From positions 62,001-126,000 of the forward strand of contig NZ_CP125640.1 in assembly GCF_030053155.1 (NCBI RefSeq): 64,000 bases of DNA, written 5' to 3'. This stretch comes from Rhizobium sp. BT03. GTDB taxonomy: Bacteria; Pseudomonadota; Alphaproteobacteria; Rhizobiales; Rhizobiaceae. Each line of letters opens with the position of its first letter. The stretch's first letter is position 1. Both the position numbers and the translations under genes were made by a program. This document shows, in pieces, positions 44,298 through 54,336 of the stretch. The notes below the pieces were generated by a model. The model ran no database searches. It was not told the DNA's origin and worked only from the letters and a program-made list of their open reading frames with translations.

Positions 44298-44930
44298 ATG
44301 ACCAATGAAATCGGGCTGGAAGGCCTGCGGCAGGAAATCGCCTCCTGCCGTATCTGTCGTGACGCGCCGGCGAAAGGCCTCGCATATCGGCTGCCGCACG
44401 AGCCGCGGCCGGTGGCAGTGATTTCGTCGAGCGCACGCATCCTGATCGCCGGGCAGGCGCCCGGGCTTCGGGTGCATGAGAGCGGCCTGCCGTTCGACGA
44501 TGCTTCGGGCGATCGGCTGCGGTCATGGCTCGGCGTTGACAGAGCGAGCTTCTACGACCGCGACCGATTCGCCATCGTGCCGATGGGTTTCTGCTTTCCC
44601 GGCTATGACGCCAAGGGCGCGGATCTGCCGCCGCGTCGCGAATGTGCGCCGTTCTGGCGGCAAAGAGTGATTGCGGCCATGCCGCAGATCGAACTGGTAC
44701 TGGTCATCGGCCAATATGCGCAGGCCTGGCATATGGGGGCGGAAAGGCGGGACAATATGACCGAGACGGTGCGGGCTTGGCGGGACAGCCTTCTGTCCAA
44801 CCGGTCGCCGGCGGTGCTGCCGCTGCCGCATCCGAGCTGGCGCAACAGCGGCTGGCTGAAGCGCAACCCGTGGTTCGAGAAAGAATTGCTCCCGGTCTTG
44901 CAGGATCGAACGAAAATGCTGCTTTCTTGA
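44298..44930 (+). CDS. Uracil-DNA glycosylase superfamily protein
   Basis: This 210-residue protein has the UDG-fold motifs AGQAPGLRVHESGLPFDD near residues 52-69 and LPLPHPSWRNSGWL near residue 178. Four cysteines (CRIC near residue 17, FCFPGYDAKG and RRECAPFW in the middle) could hold an Fe-S cluster as in family 4 enzymes. The ATG at 44298 follows GAGG. It differs from typical family 4 in its second half, so uracil excision is likely but not assured. It is coupled to the nuclease gene. Confidence 0.8.
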   Translation: MTNEIGLEGLRQEIASCRICRDAPAKGLAYRLPHEPRPVAVISSSARILIAGQAPGLRVHESGLPFDDASGDRLRSWLGVDRASFYDRDRFAIVPMGFCFPGYDAKGADLPPRRECAPFWRQRVIAAMPQIELVLVIGQYAQAWHMGAERRDNMTETVRAWRDSLLSNRSPAVLPLPHPSWRNSGWLKRNPWFEKELLPVLQDRTKMLLS

Positions 44931-44999
44931 AACAAAATTCTTTTCGTCGCGCGGAATCGCGCTATACAAAGAAAATAATTCGAAAGGACTGTTGCGCGC

Positions 45000-45488
45000 A
45001 TGGACCGCCTCGACCGAAAAATACTGCGTCTGCTGCAAGAAGATTCGACCCTTGCCGTGGCCGATCTCGCCAAAAAAGTCGGGCTGTCGACGACGCCATG
45101 CTGGCGGCGCATCCAGAAAATGGAAGAAGACGGCGTCATCAAGCGCCGGGTCGCCATCCTCGATCCGGAGAAGGTCAACACCAAGGTCACGGTCTTCGTG
45201 TCGATTCGCACGGCCACCCATTCGATCGAATGGCTGCGGCGCTTTTCCGAAGTGGTCGCCGAATTCCCCGAAGTGGTGGAATTCTACCGGATGAGCGGCG
45301 ATGTCGACTATCTCCTGCGAGTCGTCGTGCCCGATATCGCCGCCTATGACGCCTTTTATAAGCGGATGATCGCCAAGATCGAGATTCGCGACGTCTCCTC
45401 CGCCTTTGCGATGGAGCAGATCAAGTATTCGACGCAGCTGCCGCTCGACTACATGATTCTCGACAATGCCAAATCCAATGAGGATTGA
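45000..45488 (+). CDS. Lrp/AsnC-family transcriptional regulator
   Basis: This 162-residue Lrp-type regulator has an N-terminal HTH (LDRKILRLLQEDSTLAVADL, then LSTTPCWRRIQKMEEDGVIK) and a C-terminal RAM ligand domain (residues ~70-150; VEFYRMSGDVDYLLRVVVPD, then YSTQLPLDYM). Such proteins respond to amino acids. It stands alone; a hairpin follows its stop. Target unknown. Confidence 0.92.
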   Translation: MDRLDRKILRLLQEDSTLAVADLAKKVGLSTTPCWRRIQKMEEDGVIKRRVAILDPEKVNTKVTVFVSIRTATHSIEWLRRFSEVVAEFPEVVEFYRMSGDVDYLLRVVVPDIAAYDAFYKRMIAKIEIRDVSSAFAMEQIKYSTQLPLDYMILDNAKSNED

Positions 45489-45492
45489 ATTC

Positions 45493-45520
45493 GGCAGTGC
45501 GGCCGCAAGGCCGCACTGCC
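45493..45520. terminator. Perfect hairpin after the Lrp gene
   Basis: GGCAGTGCGGCC, GCAA loop, GGCCGCACTGCC: a 12-bp perfect stem with a stable tetraloop four bases after the stop. It lacks a T-tract but could still end or protect the transcript. Confidence 0.65.
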
Positions 45521-46163
45521 GGAAGGCATGAGGATTGTGCTGTTTGAGTCGATCCAACCAACCGCGTCTGAGCGCGCGGATCCGGTCAGTGCGGAAGGGC
45601 GGAATGTCGTCATGACTGCAGAAAAGCCCCAGAAATAGCGAAAAAACGCTCGAATCTCACCAAAATTTAGAAAAATACATAGCCTGGTAAGAAATACGAC
45701 GCTATGTTGTACGGAACCGGTGAGCGTTATGTCATCATTTCGTCTCATTGGTATCGAATTCAGAACACCATGTTCTAAACCGCTGCCTTGTATGTGTTGA
45801 TTAGCCGGCGGTAGAGTTTATGCACTTCACCAATAATGTTCGACGGGGGTCGAACGGTGGAGTATTTGACAAATGGGGCATAGCGTTTGCGGCTTGCGAT
45901 GGAGGATTTCCGTCGCGGAGCCGCTTGTCGTGTTTTCTGTCTAAATAATTGATATTGTTGTATAAAAATCACGCTGTTGGGGAAAGTTGCTTTGCGGGAG
46001 CCATCCGGCGTGTATCAAGAATTGCTTGATAAGGCCTGGTATGGGATGACGGTTTGGCGGTTCGATCGATCCGCACGCCGAGATGGCTGTTCAAACTGGG
46101 CCGGCTTCAAATCGACTACCCGATTGGAAGCCAGCCCCGATCGACAAAGGAATGGATTGGTAA
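45521..46163. other. 643-bp A+T-richer region upstream of the porin gene, no confident gene
   Basis: It holds the porin promoter and leader. One notable palindrome is AGAACA-CCA-TGTTCT (45762-45776), whose binding protein is unknown. A minus-strand frame at 45775-45972 and a plus-strand frame overlapping the porin start look non-coding. A small RNA is possible but nothing shows it. Confidence 0.5.
45762..45776. promoter_or_regulatory. 15-bp palindrome in the porin upstream region
   Basis: AGAACACCATGTTCT has perfect 6-bp arms around CCA. It is not the rhizobial LexA pattern (a direct GTTC-N7-GTTC). It lies ~390 bp before the porin start and ~275 bp after the Lrp gene. Confidence 0.4.
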
Positions 46164-47204
46164 ATGAACATCAGAATGGTTTTGCTTGCATCAGCAGCAG
46201 CATTTGCTGCATCGACGCCGGTTCTTGCAGCTGACGCTATCGTTGCTGCCGAGCCGGAACCGGTTGAATATGTTCGCGTCTGCGACGCTTACGGCACCGG
46301 CTACTTCTACATCCCGGGCACCGAAACCTGCCTCAAGATCGAAGGCTACATCCGTTTCCAGGTCAACGTTGGCGATCGCCCGGGCGACTCGGTAGCTCGT
46401 CCTAACGACTCCGACTGGGATGCCGTCACTCGCGGTCAGGTTCAGTTCACCGCCAAGAGCGACACCGAATATGGTCCGCTGACCGGCGTCATCGTCATGC
46501 AGTTCAATGCTGACAACGCCACCGATCAGGACGCCATCCTCGACTCCGCTTATCTCGACATCGCGGGCTTCCGCGCTGGTCTCTTCTACAGCTGGTGGGA
46601 CGACGGCCTCTCCGGCGAAACCGACGACATCGGCTCTGTTGTAACGCTGCACAACTCGATGCGTTATCAGTATGAAAGCGGCACCTTCTACGCCGGTCTC
46701 AGCGTCGATGAACTCGAAGACGGCGTTTACAAGGCCGACGAAACCTCCAACAACGTTGGCGTCGCCTTCGGCGTTGGCGGCACGGCTGGCGCGTTCAGCT
46801 ACCAGATCACTGGCGGCTGGGACTTCGACAACGAAGACGGCGCAATCCGCGCTATGGGTACGGTTGACATCGGCCCCGGCACGCTCGGCCTCGCTGGCGT
46901 CTACTCTTCCGGCCCGAACTCCTACTACTCGTCGGCTGAGTGGGCTATCGCTGCCGAATACGCCATCAAGGCAACCGACAAGCTCAAGATCACCCCGGCC
47001 GTTCAGTACTACGGCAACTACTTCGGCGGTGGCACGGCTGTTCCGGATGACTTCGACGGTCTCGGCGATGCTTGGAAGGTCGGTCTGACGGTTGATTACC
47101 AGATCGTCGACAACTTCTATGCCAAGGCTTCGGTTCAGTACCTCGATCCGGATGATGGCGACGACTCCACTTCGGGCTACTTCCGCCTGCAGCGTTCGTT
47201 CTAA
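46164..47204 (+). CDS. ropA: Outer-membrane porin, RopA type
   Basis: This 346-residue porin of the alpha-proteobacterial Porin_2 (Omp2b/RopA) family has a signal peptide (residues 1-22, cut after VLA) and a mature start ADAIVAAEPEPVEYVRVCDAYG. The typical GYFYIPGTETCLKIEGYIRF follows, with the disulfide-forming cysteines near 40 and 55. Alternating beta strands and a C-terminal Phe (RLQRSF) are hallmarks of trimeric porins. It is acidic and rich in Asp and Gly. Codon use is strongly biased to C-ending codons, as in highly expressed genes. Rhizobia carry several ropA paralogues, so the exact name is approximate. Confidence 0.93.
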   Translation: MNIRMVLLASAAAFAASTPVLAADAIVAAEPEPVEYVRVCDAYGTGYFYIPGTETCLKIEGYIRFQVNVGDRPGDSVARPNDSDWDAVTRGQVQFTAKSDTEYGPLTGVIVMQFNADNATDQDAILDSAYLDIAGFRAGLFYSWWDDGLSGETDDIGSVVTLHNSMRYQYESGTFYAGLSVDELEDGVYKADETSNNVGVAFGVGGTAGAFSYQITGGWDFDNEDGAIRAMGTVDIGPGTLGLAGVYSSGPNSYYSSAEWAIAAEYAIKATDKLKITPAVQYYGNYFGGGTAVPDDFDGLGDAWKVGLTVDYQIVDNFYAKASVQYLDPDDGDDSTSGYFRLQRSF

Positions 47205-47218
47205 TCCACTTAGTGGAT

Positions 47219-47242
47219 GCTCCCGGTCTTCGGACCGGGGGC
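47219..47242 (+). terminator. Hairpin terminator of the porin gene
   Basis: CCCGGTC-TTCG-GACCGGG within GCTCCC...GGGGGC, with a stable TTCG loop. A smaller palindrome TCCACTTAGTGGA precedes it right after the stop. Confidence 0.8.
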
Positions 47243-47636
47243 GCTTCAAATCAGTTTCTGATCCGAGTGACCTCCGATCAGCTACGGGGACGGGTCCGGT
47301 CTTCCCTGCCGGGCCGTCCTTGCAGCGTTTTTGACGCGCAGTCCTCTGGGCATCTTTCCGAAGCCTTTTCTGAGGAGCCGAACCGGTTCGTTGCGTATTG
47401 CACGCCGGCTTCTTGCCACTCCCATTTCAATTTTTAAGCGAGCTGGATCGGTCGACAGCATCGTCGCGCGCACGCAACTGTTGGTCTCTTCCGTTTTGGC
47501 CGTCGGCCGGCGTTGCCGCAACAGGTCGCGTAAAGAAAATCCAATGCCGACAATGTGATTACAGCTTTTTGGGAGAGGGGATACAACCTCTGCAGGGGGC
47601 CGGCATTCATTTCCTTCTCGCGGGCAGCTTGTTCTT
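47243..47636. other. 394-bp gap between porin and LysR genes, nothing recognised
   Basis: No reading frame of convincing composition and no long palindrome. The stretch should carry the LysR promoter; no clear boxes are visible. Confidence 0.5.
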
Positions 47637-48530
47637 ATGGACGATCTCAATGACTACTATTATTTCGCCGCTGTCGTCTCCAGCGGCGGCTTCGCTTCTG
47701 CAAGTCGCGATCTGAAGATCCCGCGATCGAAGCTGAGCAGGCGGGTCAGCCGCCTTGAGGAAGGGCTTGGCGCAAGGCTGATAGAACGCTCCACTCGCCA
47801 CTTCCGGGTGACGGAGATCGGCCAGGCTTTCTACGAAAGATGCCAGACCATTTTGCAGGAGGCCGACCGCGCCAAGTCGATCGTCAGCGAGGCTCAATCC
47901 GATCCGCAAGGCGTGGTGCGGATGGGCTGCCCGCTCGGCCTCGTCGATATCTCGGTCGGCGGAATCCTGCCTGAATTCCTGGAGCGTTATCCGAAGATCA
48001 AGCTGCAGATCATCGGTTCCGACCGGCGCGCCGACCTCATCAACGAACGGATCGATCTTGAGGTGAGGGCGACCAACGAGCCGGAAACGCAGACGAGCCT
48101 GACGATGCGCAAGCTCGACCGGGCGCGGCGCATCCTGGTCGCAAGTCCCTCGCTGGTCGAGCGTACCGGCTTGAATTGCGTGGACGAGCTCGCCGGGCTT
48201 CCGACGCTGGCAATGACCTCATGGGTGTCGTTCCACAGCTGGGAATTGATCGGACCGAATGATGCCAAACGGGTGATTCGGCATCAGCCGCGGCTGACCT
48301 GCCGCAGCATGACCGCCATCCTGGACGCGGCCCGTGCTGGTCTTGGCTTCGGGCTTTTGCTCGAAAGCGCCTGCGAGGCGGATCTCCGGGCCGGCAGACT
48401 GGTGCGGGTGCTGCCGGATTGGCAGTCGGAGGAGAGCCAGTTCTATCTCGTCTTCACGACCGCCAAGGGCATGCCGCCGGCAGTGCGGGTGCTGATCGAT
48501 TTCCTGGTCGAAAAATCCCGCCAGCATTGA
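47637..48530 (+). CDS. LysR-family transcriptional regulator
   Basis: This 297-residue LysR regulator has an HTH in residues 1-60 (LNDYYYFAAVVSSGGFASAS, then IPRSKLSRRVSRLEEGLGAR) and an effector domain from about residue 90 (VVRMGCPLGLVDISVGGILPEF). It belongs to the group with LNDYYYFAAVV at the start, which often acts on quinone or aromatic stress genes divergent from it. Here the upstream neighbour is the porin in the same direction, so the target is not evident. Confidence 0.9.
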   Translation: MDDLNDYYYFAAVVSSGGFASASRDLKIPRSKLSRRVSRLEEGLGARLIERSTRHFRVTEIGQAFYERCQTILQEADRAKSIVSEAQSDPQGVVRMGCPLGLVDISVGGILPEFLERYPKIKLQIIGSDRRADLINERIDLEVRATNEPETQTSLTMRKLDRARRILVASPSLVERTGLNCVDELAGLPTLAMTSWVSFHSWELIGPNDAKRVIRHQPRLTCRSMTAILDAARAGLGFGLLLESACEADLRAGRLVRVLPDWQSEESQFYLVFTTAKGMPPAVRVLIDFLVEKSRQH

Positions 48531-48591
48531 TGAAGCAGCATTGAAGAAGCAGCATTGACGAACAAGGGCTTCGCCTTGAAACGGCATGCGT

Positions 48592-49275
48592 TTATTTCAG
48601 CCGTGCCAGCAGCTTTTCGCCGGCCAGTTCCTTGACGGCATCCTTGCCGATCCAGCGGGCGGTTTTGTCGGGGCTTTCCGCCAGCGCCTTTGCAACGACG
48701 AGGGCCGGTGCATGGCAGGCGAGATTGCGCTTGCCGATGCTGCGGAGTGCCCAGTTGACCGCCTTGCGCACGAAGTTTCGAGGGTCGCCGGAATGAGCTT
48801 CGATCAGCGGCAGCCAGGCAAGGATGCTGGTGTCGGGCTCCGTCTTGCGATGGACGGCGGCACCTGCAATCATGGCGAAGGCAGTGCGCCTGACAAATTC
48901 CCGCTCGTCGTCGGCGAATTCTGCGACGAGTTCGTCCAGCCGGGCCTCGACGAAGAGGTCGGCAGCGCAATCGACGATTTCCCAGGAGTTGAAATCATCG
49001 GCCCAATGCCGGGCTTCTTCCTCCGTCAGCCGCTTCGGCTCGGCTGTAAAGAGGGCGAGCAAACGGGCTTCGCGGATGTCGCTCCGCCAGAGCTGCATTG
49101 CTCTGACGTGATCCTTCTTCGCTTGCCTGGCGATCGCCTTGACATCGGGATTGGCAATGCCGAGGGCGCGGGTGGTGACGATGCCGAAGCGCGCCATGCC
49201 GGCGACATTCTCCTCCGAACGCAGCGTTTCGAGATGCGCGATCAGTTCAGCGGCATCGGAGGAGGGGCCGATCAT
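48592..49275 (-). CDS. DNA alkylation repair (AlkC/AlkD HEAT-like) protein
   Basis: This protein of about 227 residues matches the DNA alkylation repair family of HEAT-like helical repeats: AHLETLRSEENVAGMARFGI, FLxRR-like RRTAFAMIAGAAVH, FVRKAVNWALRSIGKRN and the C-terminal ARWIGKDAVKELAGEKLLARL. AlkD members excise bulky N3/N7-alkyl purines. ATG at 49275 overlaps the stop of the upstream dehydrogenase gene by 4 bp. Typical AlkD residues W/D/R are plausible, e.g. NWALRSIG. Fold likely, activity not proven. Confidence 0.85.
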   Translation of the reverse strand: MIGPSSDAAELIAHLETLRSEENVAGMARFGIVTTRALGIANPDVKAIARQAKKDHVRAMQLWRSDIREARLLALFTAEPKRLTEEEARHWADDFNSWEIVDCAADLFVEARLDELVAEFADDEREFVRRTAFAMIAGAAVHRKTEPDTSILAWLPLIEAHSGDPRNFVRKAVNWALRSIGKRNLACHAPALVVAKALAESPDKTARWIGKDAVKELAGEKLLARLK

Positions 49276-50141
49276 TTTTCGAGGCGGGCAAGCAATGAGG
49301 ATGTATCCCAACGATTGCCGCCCATTGCCTGCACGTCGCCATAGAACTGGTCGACGACGGCGGTGACCGGCAGCTTGGCGCCGTTGCGGCGGGCTTCGGT
49401 GAGCACGATGCCGAGATCCTTGCGCATCCAGTCGACCGCGAAGCCGAAATCATATTTGCCGGCGTTCATGGTCTTGTGGCGGTTTTCCATCTGCCAGGAG
49501 CCGGCCGCACCCTTGGAGATCACCTCGACGACCTTTTCGATATCGAGGCCGGAGCGCTTGCCGAAATGCAGTCCTTCGGCAAGCCCCTGAACGAGGCCGG
49601 CGATGCAGATCTGGTTGACCATCTTGGTCAGCTGGCCTGAGCCTGCCGGCCCCATCAGGCCAACCATGCGGGCATAGGCGTCGATAACGGGCCTGGCGCG
49701 TTCGAAGACGGCCTCGTCACCACCGCACATGACGGTGAGGATGCCGTTTTCAGCGCCGGCCTGGCCGCCGGAGACAGGAGCGTCGATGAAATCGACGCCT
49801 TTTTCCTTTGCAGCGGCATAAAGTTCGCGGGCGACCTCGGCGCTGGCGGTGGTGTTGTCGATCAGCACGGAACCCGGCTTCATGCCGTGAAGGGCACCGT
49901 TTTCGCCGGATGTCACCGACCGGAGATCTTCGTCGTTGCCGACGCAGACGAAGACGAAATCGGCGCCCGCGGCAGCCTCGGCCGGCGTGGATGCGGATTT
50001 GCCGGAGAATTTTTCTGCCCAGGCGACGGCTTTTTCGGCCGTACGATTATAGACGGTGACATCGTAGCCGCCCTTCGTCTTCAGATGACCGGCCATGGGA
50101 AAACCCATGACGCCGAGACCGATGAATGCGACTTTAACCAT
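49272..50141 (-). CDS. NAD(P)-dependent 3-hydroxyisobutyrate-dehydrogenase-like oxidoreductase
   Basis: This 289-residue beta-hydroxyacid dehydrogenase starts with the Rossmann motif VAFIGLGVMGFPMAGHL. It has the substrate-binding APVSGGQAGAENGILTVMCGG near residue 120 and the catalytic Lys in GSGQLTKMVNQI near residue 170, with the C-terminal KDLGIVLTEA. Candidates are 3-hydroxyisobutyrate, tartronate semialdehyde or GLYR1-like substrates. ATG at 50141 gives family length; the open frame upstream to 50285 has no similarity. It shares a 4-bp overlap with the alkylation-repair gene. Confidence 0.9.
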   Translation of the reverse strand: MVKVAFIGLGVMGFPMAGHLKTKGGYDVTVYNRTAEKAVAWAEKFSGKSASTPAEAAAGADFVFVCVGNDEDLRSVTSGENGALHGMKPGSVLIDNTTASAEVARELYAAAKEKGVDFIDAPVSGGQAGAENGILTVMCGGDEAVFERARPVIDAYARMVGLMGPAGSGQLTKMVNQICIAGLVQGLAEGLHFGKRSGLDIEKVVEVISKGAAGSWQMENRHKTMNAGKYDFGFAVDWMRKDLGIVLTEARRNGAKLPVTAVVDQFYGDVQAMGGNRWDTSSLLARLEK

Positions 50142-50302
50142 ATGTCCTGTCCTTATCCCGAGTGCGAGGTCCTGAGGATTAACCGAAACGGCCGGAGCAG
50201 AAAAGCCGTGAAGACGGAGTTCCTTGCGATAGACGGACATGAGGCTGGTCGCCGTTCGCCTCAGCCCTAAATGGAGACTAGGCAAGTGTTTCCGGGGGTG
50301 AC

Positions 50303-50674
50303 ATGCGCGAAACTCCGACGATCGAGCCGCGGCGCAAAGGCCGCACTGGAATGCAGTCGATGCTTATTCCATCCCAGCAGATGGTCGCAGAGCAGATTCG
50401 ATCGGCACAGCAAGGTGTTTTCACCGAGCTTGGCGTCCTTCGCCGCCGCCTCGCTGCCAAATACGGGGCGGACGCCTGTTGTCCGGTTACCGTGCAGCGG
50501 CATTTGCGCGTGATTGCCGGTCTGTCTTTCCTCGCGCTGCAAAAGGGAGAACCGGTTTCGATGATCACGCCCTATTGGCGCATGGTCGATCCCACCAGCC
50601 TGCTGGCGACACGCCTTGCCGGCGGGGCCGGCTTTATCCGGGAGCGGCTGGCTGCCGAACGGCGGGAGGGATAG
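50303..50674 (+). CDS. Hypothetical protein, 123 residues
   Basis: No family recognised. It is basic, with an ordered middle (MVAEQIRSAQQGVFTELGVL, then CCPVTVQRHLRVIAGLSFLA) and the motif TPYWRMVDPTSLLATRLAGG. That end resembles the C-terminal part of some MGMT-like or DNA-binding proteins, but no PCHR site is present. GGGGG precedes the ATG at 50303. Diverges from the dehydrogenase gene. Composition and rhizobial-type codon use suggest a real gene. Confidence 0.6.
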   Translation: MRETPTIEPRRKGRTGMQSMLIPSQQMVAEQIRSAQQGVFTELGVLRRRLAAKYGADACCPVTVQRHLRVIAGLSFLALQKGEPVSMITPYWRMVDPTSLLATRLAGGAGFIRERLAAERREG

Positions 50675-51000
50675 CGGAAGAAGGCGGCTATCGGCAGGCG
50701 CTTGCCGACGAGTGACAGAACGGGAAAAATTATTCCTCAAAGCGGACGACAATGGCAAGTTGATATTGTCGATATAATTTATAGTCTATGCAATATTCCA
50801 GCAATCGAAGGCGACTCCTGTTTCCGGCCAGCCGCCATCGATCGACAGGATATTTCAGATGTTCACGCGCAGACAAAACCCCGGCATTCCCTCCGCCGCT
50901 ACCGCGATCCTCCCAAGCATCCGTGTGGCGGCGCGCGCAGGTACGTCCTGCATGTCCCGCGCGAGCTGATGTTCGAATTTCGCAGCAAAGGACCGTTTCC
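50675..51000. other. Leader region of ssuD
   Basis: 326 bp with an A+T-rich start (near 50755-50800: TTGATATTGTCGATATAATT) that looks promoter-like, and a short reading frame at 50859-50969 just before ssuD. No other feature seen. Confidence 0.5.
50859..50969 (+). CDS. Short upstream ORF (36 residues) before ssuD
   Basis: ATG at 50859 has AGGA eight bases upstream and opens a 36-residue frame beginning [14 protein letters not shown], which contains Arg-rich parts and a single Cys near the end (GTSCMSRAS). It stops 31 bp before the ssuD ATG. Size, position and ribosome site fit a regulatory leader peptide for a sulfur-starvation gene. No homologue is recalled, so a chance frame is possible. 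Confidence 0.4.
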   Translation: MFTRRQNPGIPSAATAILPSIRVAARAGTSCMSRAS

Positions 51001-52176
51001 ATGACCGCCACATCCGATCCCATCAATTTCCTCTGGTTCATCCCGACGTCGGGCGACGGCACCTATCTCGGTTCCGCCGATCTCAACCGCGCGCCTGAAA
51101 TCGGCTATCTCACGCAGATCGCCCAGGCCGTCGACCGGCTCGGCTATTCCGGTGTGCTGTTGCCGACAGGGGTTGCCTGCGAGGAATCCTTCGTAACGGC
51201 AGCGGCGCTCGCGGCCAAGACCGAGAAGCTGCAGTTCCTGGTGGCGATCCGCCCCGGCACGGCGTCGCCGGCCTATTACGCGCGCCTGGCGACGACGCTC
51301 GACCGCATCTCCAACGGCCGCCTGCTGCTCAATATCGTCGTCGGCGGCAGCCCGGCCGAGCTTGCCGGTGACGGCATCCATCTCGAGCATGACGAGCGTT
51401 ATGCCCATGCCGACGAGTTTTTCACTGTCTTCGAGGAACTGCTGGACAAGGGCACGGCGAGTTTTGACGGCAAATATATCAAGGCGACCAATGCGCGCCT
51501 TGGCTTTCCCTCGGTGCAGAACCCGCGCCCGCCACTCTATTTCGGCGGCTCGTCGGATGCAGGCATCGATTTCTCGGTCGGCCGCGTCGACAAGTATCTG
51601 ACCTGGGGCGAACCGCCGGCACAGGTGGCCGAAAAGGTCGCCAAGGTGCGCAAGGCGGCCGCCGAGCGCGGCCGCGAGGTGAGCTTCGGCATCCGCCTGC
51701 ACTTCATCGTGCGCGAAACCGACGAAGAGGCCTGGGAGGCTGCGGAGCGGCTGATCCGTCACCTCGACGACGATACGATCCGCGAGGCGCAGGAGCGCTT
51801 CGTCCACGAATCCGACTCGGTCGGCCAGAAGCGCATGGCTGCCCTCCACGGCGGCCGCCGCGACAAGCTCGAGGTCTCGCCTAACCTATGGGCCGGCGTC
51901 GGCCTGGTGCGCGCTGGGGCCGGCACGGCGCTTGTCGGCTCGCCGAAGACGGTGGCCGCGCGCCTTGCCGAATACCAGGAGATCGGCATCGATACGGTGA
52001 TCGGCTCCGGCTATCCACACCTGGAAGAGGCTTATCGTGTCGCCGAGCTGCTCTTCCCCGAACTCGGCATCACCCGCGAGCATCAGCGCCTGGCCTTCAA
52101 CAACGAATTCGGCCGAAAGCAGATTTTTGCGGGCGGCAGCCACGGCGGCAATCTGAAGGTCGTTTCCGGTTCCTGA
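51001..52176 (+). CDS. ssuD: FMNH2-dependent alkanesulfonate monooxygenase
   Basis: This 391-residue bacterial-luciferase-like TIM-barrel enzyme releases sulfite from alkanesulfonates using FMNH2 and oxygen. Motifs: [37 protein letters not shown] (the Cys conserved in SsuD), [30 protein letters not shown] and [22 protein letters not shown] at 51001 gives the standard length. The usual ssuE/ssuABC partners are not in this window, so reductase and transporter are elsewhere. Related methanesulfonate enzymes are the main alternative. Confidence 0.9.
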   Translation: MTATSDPINFLWFIPTSGDGTYLGSADLNRAPEIGYLTQIAQAVDRLGYSGVLLPTGVACEESFVTAAALAAKTEKLQFLVAIRPGTASPAYYARLATTLDRISNGRLLLNIVVGGSPAELAGDGIHLEHDERYAHADEFFTVFEELLDKGTASFDGKYIKATNARLGFPSVQNPRPPLYFGGSSDAGIDFSVGRVDKYLTWGEPPAQVAEKVAKVRKAAAERGREVSFGIRLHFIVRETDEEAWEAAERLIRHLDDDTIREAQERFVHESDSVGQKRMAALHGGRRDKLEVSPNLWAGVGLVRAGAGTALVGSPKTVAARLAEYQEIGIDTVIGSGYPHLEEAYRVAELLFPELGITREHQRLAFNNEFGRKQIFAGGSHGGNLKVVSGS

Positions 52177-52205
52177 GGTCCAACGAAGCGGGTAGGTCTG
52201 ACATC

Positions 52206-52231
52206 GCCGGAAGCCGCCCGCGGCTTTCGGC
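52206..52231 (+). terminator. Terminator of ssuD
   Basis: GCCGGAAGCCGC and GCGGCTTTCGGC arms (one G-T mismatch) with a two-base loop region, then GTTTTAC. It is a reasonable rho-independent terminator. Confidence 0.8.
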
Positions 52232-52236
52232 GTTTT

Positions 52237-52649
52237 ACTATATGACGTGCTGGCGAGTTAGATCATGTCTGACGGCCATCCTGCCGCGACTGTCCGGAGG
52301 GCCGGTTATGATTGCGCGAGCTGACGCCAAGCCGGACCCTGAAGATCAACACACCATCTATAAATTTTTATCGGCTTTTTGAAGCATGTTGCAATTTAGA
52401 TCAACTATGAGATGTATAAAGACATCTCACCTGTTATCCGGAATGCATCCTGCGCCCCTCCAAATATCTAGTTCGTCAATCGTTGGTCCCAAAAGCGCAT
52501 TTTTGCTCGCCGCCCGGCTTCATGCCGCACCGCGCCGAACACGCAGTGCGGCCAGTTCTCGAACTAGGATGACCCGCGCGGCATAGAAGACGACTCATTG
52601 TTTCCATCCAGGTAGCGGGCACGCCACCCTATTCGCATTTGAGGTTTTT
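52237..52649. other. 413-bp gap upstream of the Hsp70/J-like pair
   Basis: No convincing gene. A+T-rich stretch near 52350-52440. One palindrome at 52408-52429. The Hsp70 promoter should lie here; no heat-shock sigma box is clear. Confidence 0.5.
52408..52429. promoter_or_regulatory. Inverted repeat upstream of hsp70-like gene
   Basis: TGAGATGT-ATAAAG-ACATCTCA, perfect 8-bp arms with a six-base A+T-rich spacer, ~220 bp before the hsp70-like start. It could be an operator or hairpin. It is not a CIRCE element. Confidence 0.5.
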
Positions 52650-54332
<1,683 letters not shown>

Positions 54333-54336
54333 TCCC

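Noticed and set aside
45762..45776. LexA (SOS) box in the porin upstream region
   Set aside because: The rhizobial LexA site is a direct GTTC-N7-GTTC repeat; this is an inverted AGAACA/TGTTCT palindrome.
45775..45972. Minus-strand 65-residue frame upstream of the porin
   Set aside because: Its codon use is not rhizobial, it is not coupled to any neighbour and it shows no motif.
45977..46234. Plus-strand 85-residue frame overlapping the porin start
   Set aside because: It overlaps the signal peptide of a clear porin in another frame, which explains the open frame.
50303..50674. MGMT-like DNA repair protein
   Set aside because: A vague resemblance around a WRMVDP segment, but the PCHR active site is absent.
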